DNA of 64,000 nucleotides. It comes from Bacillus sp. FJAT-27916. GTDB taxonomy: Bacteria; Bacillota; Bacilli; Bacillales; Pradoshiaceae. The DNA lies in contig NZ_LFZV01000001.1 in assembly GCF_001183965.1 (NCBI RefSeq), forward strand, positions 716,942 through 780,941. Direction: 5' to 3'. The notes beneath the pieces were generated by a model that saw only the letters and a list, made by a program, of their open reading frames with translations, did no database searches and was not told the DNA's origin. Within the stretch, counting starts at the first letter, position 1; every line of letters starts with the position of its first letter. Positions 19,648 through 28,988 of the stretch are shown in pieces. The translations under genes were made by a program, and so were the position numbers.

Positions 19648-20473
19648 GCGTTTCATTCCAATCAACGGTAGCACTTATCATATCCGGATAATTGGGATAG
19701 GTGAACCGGTACTGCTGCTCCATGGCTTTACTGGAAGCAGCCATACATGGGACGAACTTATGGAAACGTACAAGGATATGTACCGCTTCATTGCGGTGGA
19801 CCTGCTCGGTCATGGGAAAACAAGTGCGCCTAATTGTCATGAGAGATACAGGATGGAGGAGGCAGCGGATGATTTAAGAGCAATCCTCGATGATCTTGGT
19901 CTGGCTAGAGTGCATGTGCTTGGTTATTCGATGGGAGGAAGGTTGGCACTTGGGTTTGCTGTCCGTTTCCCAGAATATGTGATGAGTCTCACCCTTGAGA
20001 GTTCCTCTCCAGGTCTTCCTTCTGCCATTGAGCAGGAGGACCGTCGAAAGAAGGATGCTGCATTGGCTGCCAGGATTGAAGAGATAGGCGTAGAGAGGTT
20101 TGCGGATGAATGGAGCCGGATTCCTCTCTTTGCTACACAAGAGACATTGCCAAAAGAAATAAAGGACCGAGTGAGGGAAGAGCGGGTATCCCAAAGGGCA
20201 GCAGGTCTAGCCGGAAGTCTGCTGGGAATGGGAACTGGATCTCAGCCTTCCTGCTGGGGAGAGCTGGCGGGGCTGCAAATGCCCGTTCAGCTTCTTGCTG
20301 GCGAGCTTGACTCGAAATTCGTGCGCATAGCTAAACAAATGGCCGATGCGCTGCCTTTTCCACAAATTTCGATAATTGAGGGTGCCGGTCATGCAATTCA
20401 CGTGGAGAAACCGGCGGAATTTGGTAGAATAGTAGTTGACTATTTAAAAAGGAGGAAATATGATGGCGATTGA
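19637..20473 (+). CDS. menH: SHCHC synthase MenH (alpha/beta hydrolase fold)
   Basis: Eliminates pyruvate from SEPHCHC to form SHCHC. The alpha/beta-hydrolase fold shows the oxyanion region [10 protein letters not shown] (27-36), nucleophile S98 in GYSMGG and the catalytic His in [11 protein letters not shown] near the C terminus. The start lies inside menD and the end overlaps menB, so translation is likely coupled. Its place in the men operon separates it from generic hydrolases. Confidence 0.92.
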   Translation: MLIERFIPINGSTYHIRIIGIGEPVLLLHGFTGSSHTWDELMETYKDMYRFIAVDLLGHGKTSAPNCHERYRMEEAADDLRAILDDLGLARVHVLGYSMGGRLALGFAVRFPEYVMSLTLESSSPGLPSAIEQEDRRKKDAALAARIEEIGVERFADEWSRIPLFATQETLPKEIKDRVREERVSQRAAGLAGSLLGMGTGSQPSCWGELAGLQMPVQLLAGELDSKFVRIAKQMADALPFPQISIIEGAGHAIHVEKPAEFGRIVVDYLKRRKYDGD

Positions 20474-21281
20474 ATGGGTTCCAATTCGTACATACGATGA
20501 AATTCTCTATGAAAAATATAATGGGATTGCCAAAATTACAATCAACAGGCCTGAGGTCAGAAATGCATTCACACCTAAAACGGTGATGGAGCTGATTGAT
20601 GCTTTCTCACGCGCCCGTGATGATAATGAAATTGGGGTTATTATTCTTACAGGAGCTGGAGACTTAGCCTTCTGTTCAGGCGGAGACCAAAAGGTCAGAG
20701 GACATGGCGGATATGTCGGTGATGACGAAATCCCTCGCTTGAACGTGCTGGATCTTCAACGTTTGATTCGTGTTATTCCAAAACCTGTCGTGGCCATGGT
20801 TGCCGGCTATGCAATCGGCGGCGGACATGTACTGCATGTGGTCTGTGACTTAACAATCGCGGCAGAAAACGCTCGCTTCGGCCAAACTGGCCCGAATGTC
20901 GGAAGCTTTGATGCCGGCTATGGTGCAGGCTACTTGGCACGAATCGTCGGACATAAGAAAGCGAAGGAAATCTGGTACCTATGCCGACAATATGATGCAC
21001 AGGAAGCGCTTGAAATGGGGCTTGTCAACAAAGTAGTGCCTCTTGAAGAATTAGAAAAGGAAACAGTAGAGTGGTGCGAAATCATGCTTGAGAAGAGTCC
21101 AACTGCTCTTCGATTCCTTAAAGCATCCTTCAATGCAGATACAGACGGTCTTGCAGGCTTACAGCAATTAGCAGGAGATGCAACCTTGCTTTACTACACA
21201 ACGGATGAAGCAAAAGAAGGACGAGATGCCTTTAAGGAGAAACGGAAACCAGACTTTGGCCAATTCCCAAGATTCCCTTGA
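20460..21281 (+). CDS. menB: 1,4-dihydroxy-2-naphthoyl-CoA synthase MenB
   Basis: Crotonase-family enzyme that closes the ring of o-succinylbenzoyl-CoA to DHNA-CoA. The oxyanion-hole segment [13 protein letters not shown] and the active-site region [15 protein letters not shown] are intact; the latter carries the Asp typical of MenB. Two adjacent ATG codons (20460 and 20463) follow AGGAGG inside the end of menH; either could be used. The protein is 273 or 272 residues. Confidence 0.96.
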   Translation: MMAIEWVPIRTYDEILYEKYNGIAKITINRPEVRNAFTPKTVMELIDAFSRARDDNEIGVIILTGAGDLAFCSGGDQKVRGHGGYVGDDEIPRLNVLDLQRLIRVIPKPVVAMVAGYAIGGGHVLHVVCDLTIAAENARFGQTGPNVGSFDAGYGAGYLARIVGHKKAKEIWYLCRQYDAQEALEMGLVNKVVPLEELEKETVEWCEIMLEKSPTALRFLKASFNADTDGLAGLQQLAGDATLLYYTTDEAKEGRDAFKEKRKPDFGQFPRFP

Positions 21282-21289
21282 TTTTATAC

Positions 21290-21331
21290 AAACAGCTTGA
21301 CGTGTCATTTCGTCAGGCTGTTTCCATTTTT
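21290..21331 (+). terminator. Stem-loop between menB and menE (attenuator or weak terminator)
   Basis: 13-bp stem AAACAGCTTGACG / CGTCAGGCTGTTT with an 8-nt loop, followed by CCATTTTT. The interrupted T run suggests partial termination or RNA processing, separating menE expression from the upstream genes. Confidence 0.6.
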
Positions 21332-21353
21332 GCAGATTGAAAAAGGTGAGGAT

Positions 21354-22805
21354 ATGTTTATACAAGGAAAATCATCAATACCGCAATTTCTCAGCCAACG
21401 TGCATCTTTGACTCCGAACAGAGCTGCCTTGTTCTTTGAAGGGAGTGTCTGGACCTTTGAGGAGCTTAAAAATATGTCTCTCTTATATGCCAAAAGGCTG
21501 ACGGGATTGGGCATCATGCGCGGACAGTGCGTGGCCATCCAAATGAATAATAGTGCTGAGATGGTTTTTATTATTCATGGTCTAATGCTGATTGGCACTC
21601 AAACGCTTCTGCTGAATGGAAGGTTGACCGACCATGAGCGTGAGTGGCAGCTCCAGGATGCAGATGCAGCCTTCCTGATTACAGATAGGGAAACGGAAAG
21701 CGAGACCAGCATCATTGCGTTGAACACGTTAAGGGAGACGGAGCCGCAGCCTTTTCCTATTATCAAAGAAATGAATCTCAATGAAACAGCGACCATTATG
21801 TATACATCCGGGACAACGGGAAAGGCAAAGGCTGTTAGGCAAACCTATGGCAACCACCTATCCAGTGCTTTCGGATCCATGCTTAATCTCGGACTTAGAG
21901 AGAATGACAAATGGTTGTGTGCGATGCCGTTATTTCATATCAGCGGGTTATCTATTCTGCTGCGTTCCGTCATCTATGGCAGTGCAGTTGTCCTTCACAG
22001 GCATTTTGACCCGAAGCTTGCGAATCAGGAGATTTTGACTGAAGGTGTGACCATTATGTCAATTGTGTCTACGATGCTGAGCCGTATGCTGGATGATTTG
22101 AACGAGGCTGAATATCCTGCATCCTTTTATGGCATGCTCTTAGGCGGGGGACCGGCACCTATGCCATTGCTTGAACGTACGGCAGAAAAGAACATCCGAG
22201 TATTCCAGACATATGGGATGACGGAGACCTCCTCTCAGATTGCGACTCTTGCCCCGGAGGATGCTTTAAGGAAGCTTGGTTCTGCCGGTAAGCCTTTATT
22301 CCCGTGTGAGATTTCCATTTGGAAGGATGGCCGGGAAGCAGACCCACATGAACCTGGAGAAATTCGGGTTAAAGGGCCGAATGTGACGCCGGGTTATCTT
22401 CATGACAGAGGGAAAGAGTCATTTGCTGGCGGCTGGTTCCATACAGGTGACCTTGGCTATTTGGATGAGGAGGGCTATTTATACATGCTTGACCGCCGTT
22501 CTGATTTAATTATCTCCGGCGGGGAGAATGTGTATCCAGCAGAGGTTGAATCTGTGTTAAGTGCCCATCCCGTTGTCAAAGAAGCAGGTGTAATAGGACT
22601 AAATGATGACGTATGGGGTGCCGTACCAGGTGCTGCTCTTGTATTGCAGGAAGGGGCTGTATTCAATAAGGAGGAAATCCTTCAATTCTGCACTGAAAGG
22701 CTTGCCAAGTACAAGATTCCCAAGCATTTTATTGTTATGAACGAGCTTCCCCGCAATGCTTCAAATAAGCTTGTACGAAAGGAATTAACTAAATATTTCC
22801 TGTGA
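21354..22805 (+). CDS. menE: o-Succinylbenzoate-CoA ligase MenE
   Basis: Adenylates o-succinylbenzoate and forms its CoA thioester. The ANL-superfamily motifs are clear: A3 IMYTSGTTGKAKAV, A5 YGMTETSS, A7 GWFHTGDLGYLD and the hinge DRRSDLIISGGENVYP; the catalytic Lys is near the C terminus in NASNKLVRKEL. The ATG at 21354 follows GGTGAGG, giving 483 residues; an in-frame ATG at 21297 sits inside the preceding hairpin. In B. subtilis menC follows menE; here it does not. Confidence 0.95.
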   Translation: MFIQGKSSIPQFLSQRASLTPNRAALFFEGSVWTFEELKNMSLLYAKRLTGLGIMRGQCVAIQMNNSAEMVFIIHGLMLIGTQTLLLNGRLTDHEREWQLQDADAAFLITDRETESETSIIALNTLRETEPQPFPIIKEMNLNETATIMYTSGTTGKAKAVRQTYGNHLSSAFGSMLNLGLRENDKWLCAMPLFHISGLSILLRSVIYGSAVVLHRHFDPKLANQEILTEGVTIMSIVSTMLSRMLDDLNEAEYPASFYGMLLGGGPAPMPLLERTAEKNIRVFQTYGMTETSSQIATLAPEDALRKLGSAGKPLFPCEISIWKDGREADPHEPGEIRVKGPNVTPGYLHDRGKESFAGGWFHTGDLGYLDEEGYLYMLDRRSDLIISGGENVYPAEVESVLSAHPVVKEAGVIGLNDDVWGAVPGAALVLQEGAVFNKEEILQFCTERLAKYKIPKHFIVMNELPRNASNKLVRKELTKYFL

Positions 22806-22891
22806 ATTCAGAAAATTAGGTGAAGGACTTATTCTTTTCAGTCTTGATTTCCAGTATAATAATAAAAAAGACTTGAGAAGGCGGGGAGAAA

Positions 22892-23023
22892 ATGGCTCGT
22901 TCGAAAAAGCAATATTTGATTGCTGAGATTCTATTGCGGCGCGGACTTCCATTATCAGTGATAACCGCGATTACCAACATTGCTGAAAAAGAAGTGGCAA
23001 CCTTATTAAAGGAAATTAAATGA
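22892..23023 (+). CDS. Small 43-residue protein, helix-turn-helix-like, unknown
   Basis: Reads MARSKKQYLIAEILLRRG and continues to 43 residues with basic ends. An ATG follows GGCGGGGAG, and a TATAAT box at 22855 and a strong terminator overlapping its stop frame it as a separate small gene. The pattern of two short helices around a turn resembles a minimal HTH, but I do not recognise the family. It occupies the place where menC would be expected. Confidence 0.6.
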   Translation: MARSKKQYLIAEILLRRGLPLSVITAITNIAEKEVATLLKEIK

Positions 23024-23058
23024 ATGAGAGCGCCTTATTGAAGGCGCTTTCATTTTTT
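23023..23058 (+). terminator. Terminator at the end of the men region
   Basis: 14-bp stem (arms 23023-23036 and 23041-23054, one G-T pair) with an ATTG loop and a T run. Confidence 0.9.
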
Positions 23059-23121
23059 GTATCAGAAATAAAAAGACTCATCCTCCCGCAGATAGATGAG
23101 CCTAATGGTGAATCATTAAGG

Positions 23122-23880
23122 TTAGCTATGCTGACGGATCAGATTCGTCAACCGGCTGCTGAGTGACGGTAAGTCCCCTTTGTCATACGTAAATCGTACA
23201 AAGCTCTCATCAAGACCGAGTCCCTCAAAGATGCCAAAGCCTCTTGCTCTTCTGTCAATCTGCAAAAGTACTTCAATTTCATCTCTTGAAACATAAAAGA
23301 TGGCCTCTAGTTCATCAAGCTTGGAGCGGAATTCACCGCTGATTGGTTTAAACTCAAATTCCTGCACGAATGGGAATCGCTTCCGAACGGATGCGGATGC
23401 CTTTTTGCATTCGACCTCGCGCAGACGGAACCCTAATTGATTAACAGTCTGCAGGAATTCAAGGACGAGCGGATGCGGGTTGATGTCGATATAATCCTGG
23501 TCCTGAGGGTCAACGGCATTTTTAATATCTAATCCTGTCTGAATCCATGCCCGCGTTCTTCCCTTGGTGATTGGAACATCGAACGGCAGCTGAAAGGAGA
23601 AAGGAATCTCCTTTACTTCATCTGGCTGTATGAGAAACGCTTCAGATAATTGATACTTTTCGATCTCAGCTTTCTGAGTGTATTTATGGTCATCCTTCTC
23701 CACCTCGTACGTAGCCATTAGCGACAAATAGAGGCGGTCAATCTGCTGTTCCGTTTTTCCCCCTTTGATGACAATCTTACCGGCTAATTCTTCACCAACT
23801 GTATAACTTGTTTGATACAATTGCGTATCGACCTTGGCAGCTCCAATCCCAATCGAACTCAGCATCTTATTTAGCATCAC
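23122..23880 (-). CDS. spo0M: Sporulation-control protein Spo0M
   Basis: Arrestin-like Spo0M family protein that affects early sporulation in B. subtilis. It reads GIGAAKVDTQLYQTSYTVGEELAG at the N terminus, followed by the beta-rich arrestin-like fold and a C-terminal part rich in EFEFKPISGEFR-type motifs. A GTG (23880) and an ATG (23877) are adjacent; the GTG is better spaced from GGGAGAAG. Length 252 is normal. Single-gene unit. Confidence 0.9.
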   Translation of the reverse strand: MMLNKMLSSIGIGAAKVDTQLYQTSYTVGEELAGKIVIKGGKTEQQIDRLYLSLMATYEVEKDDHKYTQKAEIEKYQLSEAFLIQPDEVKEIPFSFQLPFDVPITKGRTRAWIQTGLDIKNAVDPQDQDYIDINPHPLVLEFLQTVNQLGFRLREVECKKASASVRKRFPFVQEFEFKPISGEFRSKLDELEAIFYVSRDEIEVLLQIDRRARGFGIFEGLGLDESFVRFTYDKGDLPSLSSRLTNLIRQHS

Positions 23881-23974
23881 TCAACTTCTCCCTTTTTGAA
23901 AAAGTATATATTTTGAATTTATTATATAATCTTCCTTGTCTTAATACTAGTTAAAATGTCCTGTTTTCATTATA

Positions 23975-24005
23975 AAAAGAGGCCTCTCTGAAAGAAGCCC
24001 CTTGA
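23975..24005 (-). terminator. Terminator of the DUF1540 gene
   Basis: 11-bp minus-strand stem AAGGGGCTTCT / AGAGGCCTCTT with two G-U pairs, followed by a T run. Confidence 0.75.
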
Positions 24006-24007
24006 AT

Positions 24008-24175
24008 TTAAAGGATATCATTTGATGGACGGAATGTCTTACAACCGGTATCGCCGCTTTTATAAGCACGCTCCTCGGAATAGGTATTCACTTGAATCTT
24101 TTCGGCTGCGCATTTATTGCCTGCCTTCCAAAAATGGCATGAATCCACGGAACATTTGACTCCATTTGGCATCAT
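24008..24175 (-). CDS. DUF1540 small cysteine-rich protein
   Basis: A 55-residue protein with the DUF1540 pattern: C-x4-C-x-FW followed by GNKCAAEKIQV, and a further Cys in SGDTGCKTF. The four cysteines suggest metal binding. Such proteins are common in spore-formers and their function is unknown. Two consecutive ATG codons (24175 and 24172) follow AAAGGAGGAG; I took the first. Confidence 0.8.
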   Translation of the reverse strand: MMPNGVKCSVDSCHFWKAGNKCAAEKIQVNTYSEERAYKSGDTGCKTFRPSNDIL

Positions 24176-24246
24176 CAATCTCCTCCTTTGGCATTAGGAT
24201 GCGGCCGGAGAGAAGTTTTATGAGCAGAAAAAACTGGACAAAACAT

Positions 24247-24276
24247 CAAAAAAGCGGAAGCACCTAGCTTCCGCTT
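24247..24276 (-). terminator. Terminator of znuA
   Basis: Stem AGCGGAAGC / GCTTCCGCT with a short loop and six T on the minus strand. Confidence 0.88.
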
Positions 24277-24280
24277 CTGT

Positions 24281-25240
24281 TTAATTTAAAGCTGTCTTTA
24301 ATGACTTGAGATTATCTTCCATGATAGAGAAATAATCACGATTGTCATTGAGATCATCCTGTGTCAGTGTAGCTAAATTATGAATCGGGAGAGATGTCAA
24401 ATCAGCCTCATTTTTGATGACATCTGTCAATTTGCTGCTGACATTCTGCTCGACGAGAATATAGGTTAAATCATGATCTTCAGCTGTATCCACAAGATTT
24501 TGCAAGGATTTTTGGCTTGGCTCCTCTGATGTGGAAATACCAGAGACACTGATTTGATCAAGGCCGTATCGCTCTGCCCAATAACCAAATGCTGCATGGG
24601 AAACCAAGAATTCTGAGTGCTTGGCGTTTGTAGTAGCTGCAGCAAATTCTTCATTCAAATTGTCCAGTTTCTTGGCTAAAGTCTGATAGTTTTCTTCGAA
24701 TACACCACTTTGCTCTGGGAGCTTCTCAGAAAGGGAATCCTTGATTAGTTCCGCCATTTCCTTTGCATAGACCGGGTCTATCCAAAGGTGCGGGTCTACG
24801 GAGCCATGATCGTGTCCATCGTCTGCTTCTTCCTCGTGGTCATGGCCCTCTTCCTCGTGGTCATGGTCCTCCTCCTCGATATGAACATCCTCGCCAATGG
24901 CAACCATCTCTACATCTTCGTTCTTTAAGGTTTTCTCGGCGCTTGTGACAAAGCCCTCGAGGTTATAGCCGATATAATAGAATAGGTCAGCTTCTGCGAT
25001 ATTAATGATGTCCTTTTGAGTCGGTTCAAAGGTATGCTCATCTACTCCGGCTGGATAGATAGAGCTGACATTCACATATTCGCCGCCAATCTGCTCAGTA
25101 AAATATTGGAGCGGGTAAACGGTGGTGTAGATTGTTAATGCAGAATCGTCTTTTTTAGTTTCGGATGAGGATGAACCGCAGCCAGCTAAGAAGACGGATA
25201 CTGTAAGAATTAGTGCAAATGCAAATGTTAGCTTACGCAA
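24281..25240 (-). CDS. znuA: Zinc ABC transporter substrate-binding lipoprotein (ZnuA/AdcA type)
   Basis: Cluster A-I metal-binding lipoprotein. The signal peptide ends in a lipobox (VFLAGC, Cys at about 21). The domain has conserved His ligands (DEHTFEPT, HLWIDP, FLVSHAAFGYWAERYG) and a His/acid-rich loop at about 120-150 with repeated HDHEEE units, typical of zinc rather than manganese binders. The start is TTG at 25240, fixed by GGAGG 8 nt upstream. No permease or ATPase gene is adjacent, so it must use a transporter encoded elsewhere. Two Zur-like boxes lie just upstream. Confidence 0.9.
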   Translation of the reverse strand: MRKLTFAFALILTVSVFLAGCGSSSSETKKDDSALTIYTTVYPLQYFTEQIGGEYVNVSSIYPAGVDEHTFEPTQKDIINIAEADLFYYIGYNLEGFVTSAEKTLKNEDVEMVAIGEDVHIEEEDHDHEEEGHDHEEEADDGHDHGSVDPHLWIDPVYAKEMAELIKDSLSEKLPEQSGVFEENYQTLAKKLDNLNEEFAAATTNAKHSEFLVSHAAFGYWAERYGLDQISVSGISTSEEPSQKSLQNLVDTAEDHDLTYILVEQNVSSKLTDVIKNEADLTSLPIHNLATLTQDDLNDNRDYFSIMEDNLKSLKTALN

Positions 25241-25263
25241 AGCTATAGCCTCCTTTTTATCTT

Positions 25264-25282
25264 AATCGTACTGATTACGATT
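25264..25282. promoter_or_regulatory. Zur box upstream of znuA
   Basis: Inverted repeat AATCGTA - 5 nt - TACGATT, the same spacing and arms as the Bacillus Zur operator. It lies 24 nt before the znuA start, so bound repressor would block transcription when zinc is sufficient. Confidence 0.75.
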
Positions 25283-25298
25283 TAAATGGCATAAAAAT

Positions 25299-25319
25299 AA
25301 ATCGAAACGATTTCGATTT
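25299..25319. promoter_or_regulatory. Second Zur-like inverted repeat
   Basis: AAATCGAAA - CGA - TTTCGATTT, a perfect dyad with the same geometry as the box at 25264 but with A for T in the arm. Probably a second operator. It also lies between znuA and yidD. Confidence 0.5.
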
Positions 25320-25355
25320 GACATATGGCTATCATACAGTGGTTTTTTTGATAAA

Positions 25356-25595
25356 TCAAGTGTTTTTATCATCCTTTGTTTTTTTCTCAGGGACGGGGTC
25401 AAATCCGCCTGGATGGAATGGATGACATTTTGATATCCGTTTAATCGTCAGCCAAGTTCCTTTCAATGCGCCAAAACGTTCTATTGCCTCCAGCCCATAA
25501 GTGGAGCAGGTTGGGTAGAAACGGCAGCTTGGCGGTTTCAGGGGGGAGATGCCGACTCGGTAAAAATGAATGATCTTCAAAAGAATCTTTTTCAT
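25356..25595 (-). CDS. yidD: Membrane protein insertion efficiency factor YidD
   Basis: A 79-residue protein with the YidD signature: [20 protein letters not shown], then [14 protein letters not shown] and [13 protein letters not shown]. The family assists YidC in membrane protein insertion. An amphipathic N-terminal helix and three conserved Cys are present. It corresponds to B. subtilis ytjA, also near luxS. Its basic tail is rich in Lys. Confidence 0.92.
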   Translation of the reverse strand: MKKILLKIIHFYRVGISPLKPPSCRFYPTCSTYGLEAIERFGALKGTWLTIKRISKCHPFHPGGFDPVPEKKTKDDKNT

Positions 25596-25731
25596 GTTTA
25601 ATAACTTCTTTCATTTTTTGATTTGTTCCACCATATGATAAAGTTTTTTGCTTGAAACATCAAATTTTAGAGATGAAATATAGTCAGGGAAGAGGTAGAA
25701 TGAAAGGAGTAAAAAAGGAGGTCATCATCAT

Positions 25732-26205
25732 ATGCCATCTGTAGAAAGCTTTGAATTGGACCATAATGCGGTAAAAGCCCCCTATGTACGTCATTGCGGT
25801 GTTCATAAGGTAGGGAGCGACGGTGTTGTCAATAAGTTTGATATTCGTTTCTGCCAGCCAAATAAGCAGGCGATGAAGCCGGATGCGATTCATACATTAG
25901 AACATTTGCTTGCCTTTAATATCCGTAAGTATGCGGAGGATTACACGCATTTCGATATTATCGATATCTCGCCAATGGGATGCCAGACCGGGTTTTATCT
26001 TGTGGTGAGCGGGGAGCCGACGGTTGAGGAAATCATTGATGTCCTTGATAAAACGATGAAGGAAGCGGTGGAGATTACCGAGATTCCAGCCGCTAACGAG
26101 AAACAATGCGGTCAGGCTAAATTGCATGATCTTGAGGGCGCAAAGAAATTAATGAATTTCTGGCTCAAACAATCAAAGGAAGAATTGAAGCAAGTATTTG
26201 CCTGA
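25732..26205 (+). CDS. luxS: S-ribosylhomocysteine lyase LuxS
   Basis: Cleaves S-ribosylhomocysteine to homocysteine and the autoinducer-2 precursor DPD, as part of recycling after SAM-dependent methylation. The metal site is complete: H54 and H58 in HTLEH and C126, with catalytic C84 in [10 protein letters not shown] and E57. Length 157 is standard. ATG preceded by AAAGGAGG. Single-gene unit with a terminator. Confidence 0.97.
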   Translation: MPSVESFELDHNAVKAPYVRHCGVHKVGSDGVVNKFDIRFCQPNKQAMKPDAIHTLEHLLAFNIRKYAEDYTHFDIIDISPMGCQTGFYLVVSGEPTVEEIIDVLDKTMKEAVEITEIPAANEKQCGQAKLHDLEGAKKLMNFWLKQSKEELKQVFA

Positions 26206-26210
26206 TTTTT

Positions 26211-26236
26211 AAAGGAGGAGTGATTCCTCCTTTTTT
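26211..26236 (+). terminator. Terminator of luxS
   Basis: 9-bp stem AAAGGAGGA / TCCTCCTTT with a GTGAT loop and a T run. It overlaps the end of the convergent ytzI gene. Confidence 0.85.
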
Positions 26237-26399
26237 ATTTTTCCTCAGAAGGCCTTTTTTCTTGGATGTTAGGGTTATTCTCGATGGGGTCAATTGTATG
26301 TTTGTATCCATATGCTTTGGTGGTGACCATGGCCGTAACAGCGATTACGGCTACGATAATAATGGCACTTACGAGAAATACGATGTACATCATTCCCAT
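26235..26399 (-). CDS. ytzI: YtzI-like small membrane protein
   Basis: A 54-residue protein with one strong N-terminal transmembrane helix (about 5-25, YIVFLVSAIIIVAVIAV) followed by the tail KAYGYKHTIDPIE found in the YtzI family, which also neighbours luxS in B. subtilis. ATG at 26399 with GGAGG 7 nt upstream. Function unknown. Confidence 0.75.
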   Translation of the reverse strand: MGMMYIVFLVSAIIIVAVIAVTAMVTTKAYGYKHTIDPIENNPNIQEKRPSEEK

Positions 26400-26457
26400 T
26401 CATTATCCTCCTAAAAGACGCAGATAAGGCTAGTATAACATTTTTTGAGAACAACGA

Positions 26458-26487
26458 AAAAAAACCTCCTTTAGTCAGGAAGGTTCG
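26458..26487 (-). terminator. Terminator of the DUF6154-like gene
   Basis: Short minus-strand stem AACCTTC / GAGGTT with a 9-nt loop, followed by a run of eight T. Confidence 0.6.
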
Positions 26488-26505
26488 GCTATGTATGCAT
26501 GCCAA

Positions 26506-26748
26506 TCAATGGAGAAATTTTGAAGGGTCATGGTCGAATGTATCATTCGCAAAGCGCCTCTTCAGGCTGTCAGTTAAATAAAGCCCCATTAAATTATATA
26601 GTTCACGATCCTCAAGCTCTGAAATCAATTGCAGAACATCATTGCGGTCTAATTGCTCTAAAACGGCAAGCGCCAATACATCGATGTCTTCATCATCCCC
26701 GGTCAGCTTATCACGGTACAGCTGGTATAGTTCATCAATGAAATTCAT
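26506..26748 (-). CDS. Small acidic protein, DUF6154-like
   Basis: An 80-residue acidic helical protein starting MNFIDELYQLYRDKLTGDDE. I believe this is the Bacillus DUF6154 family, but that rests on memory of the N-terminal pattern. No catalytic motif is visible. The ATG follows AAAGGAG. Function unknown. Confidence 0.65.
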   Translation of the reverse strand: MNFIDELYQLYRDKLTGDDEDIDVLALAVLEQLDRNDVLQLISELEDRELYNLMGLYLTDSLKRRFANDTFDHDPSKFLH

Positions 26749-26939
26749 TCTTTAAACTCCTTTCCAATTATTTTCTCTATCCATATAGTATTTGTTTACC
26801 CCAACATGAATAAGTCTACTCTTGAAAAACAAGAAATATTGTAAAAGGATGCGTCGAATAAGGGGGAATCCCGATGGAATGCTATAATTTTATGTAGGAA
26901 AAGCAGGAAAGAACACTCTTGATGAGGAGGTGGTATGAG

Positions 26940-27422
26940 ATGAAGAGGTTTTATGATTATTATGATAATCAAGTGCAGTGGAATGATAAGCAAGGTTTAT
27001 TCGGGCAAGCGGCAGCCCATGTATTAGTCATTTGTTCCTATCAAGGCAAGTGGCTGCTGACGAAGCATCCAAAGCGAGGAATTGAGTTTCCAGGAGGAAA
27101 GGTTGAAGAAAATGAAACCCCTGTTCAGGCAGCAGTGCGTGAAGTGAATGAAGAAACAGGGGGAATCGCGGGAGATATGATTCCTCTTGGTGAATATAAG
27201 GTGGAGAGTGAGCCATCGTCTATCATTAAGGCGGTTTACTATGCAGATATTGTCCGGCTGGAGGATAAAGGAAGCTATATGGAAACTGATGGGCCCCTCT
27301 TAGTTGATCGATTGCCGGACAATTATCAAACAAGCTCTGACTATAGCTTTATCATGAAAGACAAAGTTGTTCCCTATGCATTGGACCGATTAGCTGCAAT
27401 CAATGATGCTGGTCACGAATAA
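26940..27422 (+). CDS. ytkD: Nudix hydrolase YtkD
   Basis: Nucleoside triphosphate / RNA 5'-pyrophosphate hydrolase of the YtkD group. The Nudix box reads [23 protein letters not shown] (about 46-68) with the REVNEE metal-binding glutamates intact. The ATG at 26940 follows GGAGG with 9 nt of spacing; the earlier in-frame ATGs overlap that site. It gives 160 residues. The last 23 nt overlap the end of the convergent ytlD gene. Confidence 0.85.
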   Translation: MKRFYDYYDNQVQWNDKQGLFGQAAAHVLVICSYQGKWLLTKHPKRGIEFPGGKVEENETPVQAAVREVNEETGGIAGDMIPLGEYKVESEPSSIIKAVYYADIVRLEDKGSYMETDGPLLVDRLPDNYQTSSDYSFIMKDKVVPYALDRLAAINDAGHE

Positions 27423-28212
27423 GCTTTGATTCCAGAAATTCAACGAATTTATACATAACGGTGGCAAAGACCGCGATGACAAGCAAGGCCATGAGCACAA
27501 GGGTGAAATTAAAAACCTGGAACCCGTAGATGATTAAATATCCGAGTCCCTCGGAGCTGACCAGGAATTCTCCTACAATGACGCCGACCCAGGCAAGGCC
27601 GACATTGACCTTTAGCGTAGATATGATAACTGGCAGGGAATAGGGGAGGACAGCTTCCATAAAGATACGGCCCCGCCCAGCCTTAAAGGTTTGCAGCACC
27701 TTTATATAATTCGGATCAATCTCTCTAAAGCTCGTATACACGACAATGGTTGTGATAATGACAGAGATGATAATCCCGTTTGCGATGATGGATGTCATAC
27801 CCGGGCCCATAGCCACGATTATAATGGGACCGAGAGCGACCTTTGGCATCGCATTAAAGATAACAAGATACGGGTCCAGAACCTTGGAGAGAAGCGGTGA
27901 CCACCAGAGTGCAGCAGCCAGCATCGTGCCAAGCAGTGTGCCGAGAATGAAGCTGACAACCGTTTCAAATAAGGTGAGACCGGAATGAATAGCCAGACTC
28001 CCATCCTGAATCTTTTCAATCAGCATTTTGACGACTTTTGATGGAGCAGAGAAAAGAAGCGGATCAATCCAGAGAAGACGGCTCGCCGTCTCCCATAGAG
28101 CAAAGAAGAGCACGAATAGTATTCCTTGGTAGCCCCATACTTGGCGCTGTGATTTCTTCAATTGCTGGAGATAGCCGCGATGAAGGGCTTGCACTTTCTG
28201 TTCATCAGGCAT
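27400..28212 (-). CDS. ytlD: ABC transporter permease YtlD (NitT/TauT type)
   Basis: Inner-membrane permease with about six hydrophobic segments and the EAA-like cytoplasmic loop (ILQTF region, about 180-200, reading [26 protein letters not shown]). It completes an importer with YtlC and YtlA. The ATG at 28212 follows AAGGAG and overlaps the ytlC stop by 8 nt; the frame extends 13 codons upstream but without a site. The substrate is not known; this class takes up sulfonates, nitrate or pyrimidine/thiamine precursors. Confidence 0.85.
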   Translation of the reverse strand: MPDEQKVQALHRGYLQQLKKSQRQVWGYQGILFVLFFALWETASRLLWIDPLLFSAPSKVVKMLIEKIQDGSLAIHSGLTLFETVVSFILGTLLGTMLAAALWWSPLLSKVLDPYLVIFNAMPKVALGPIIIVAMGPGMTSIIANGIIISVIITTIVVYTSFREIDPNYIKVLQTFKAGRGRIFMEAVLPYSLPVIISTLKVNVGLAWVGVIVGEFLVSSEGLGYLIIYGFQVFNFTLVLMALLVIAVFATVMYKFVEFLESKLIRDQHH

Positions 28213-28969
28213 ATTGCTCCATCTCCTTCCAGATGGCTTGGAATACTTCATTGTAATCCGGGTGATTCCTGGCTGTGAATGGGGAGAGATTCCTTACTTC
28301 CTCCGGGACAATAAATTCCTTATGAATTTTGCCAGGATGGGGTGAAAGCAGGAAAATACGGTCGCTCATGGCAACGGCCTCCCCGATATCATGGGTGACG
28401 AGAATCGCTGTTTTCCCAAAGGACTTTAAGGTTGATGAGACCAGGTCCTCTAATTTCAGCTTTGTTTGGAAGTCAAGAGCAGAGAAGGGTTCGTCGAGTA
28501 ATAAAAGAGTCGGATTTGTGGCGAGTGTACGCACGAGAGCGACCCGCTGCCGCATACCGCCTGAAAGCTCGCGTGGGAATTTCCCTAACACATCGCCGAG
28601 CCCGATTTGCTCGAGTAAAGAAAGGGCACTGGCCTCATGCTCATCGTCTAGCTTCTTTAACAGCTTAGGACCAATCAGGATATTTTCCTTAATAGTCTTC
28701 CATGGAAAGAGATAATCCTGCTGAAGCATGTAGCCAATATCCTCTCGGCTCTCTAAGACATTATGGCCTGAGATGGTTACAGAGCCCTCTGTAGGCTTCA
28801 TCAGACCCGAAACAATGGAGAGCAAGGTAGTTTTACCGCAGCCGCTTGGGCCGAGAAGAGAAATGAATTCTCCCTTCTCGACGCTTAACGTAATGTCTTC
28901 AAGTGCAGCTGCAGCTTCATTTTTGGATAAATAGAGGTGTGAGACATTTTTAATTTGGAGTAAAGGCAT
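28205..28969 (-). CDS. ytlC: ABC transporter ATP-binding protein YtlC
   Basis: NitT/TauT-type ATPase. Walker A is GPSGCGKTT (about 39-47), the signature is [15 protein letters not shown], Walker B is [12 protein letters not shown] and the switch His is in [12 protein letters not shown]. Length 254 is normal. It lies between ytlA and ytlD, so it energises import of the YtlA ligand. Confidence 0.9.
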   Translation of the reverse strand: MPLLQIKNVSHLYLSKNEAAAALEDITLSVEKGEFISLLGPSGCGKTTLLSIVSGLMKPTEGSVTISGHNVLESREDIGYMLQQDYLFPWKTIKENILIGPKLLKKLDDEHEASALSLLEQIGLGDVLGKFPRELSGGMRQRVALVRTLATNPTLLLLDEPFSALDFQTKLKLEDLVSSTLKSFGKTAILVTHDIGEAVAMSDRIFLLSPHPGKIHKEFIVPEEVRNLSPFTARNHPDYNEVFQAIWKEMEQYA

Positions 28970-28988
28970 GGTGCTATATTCTCCTTTG

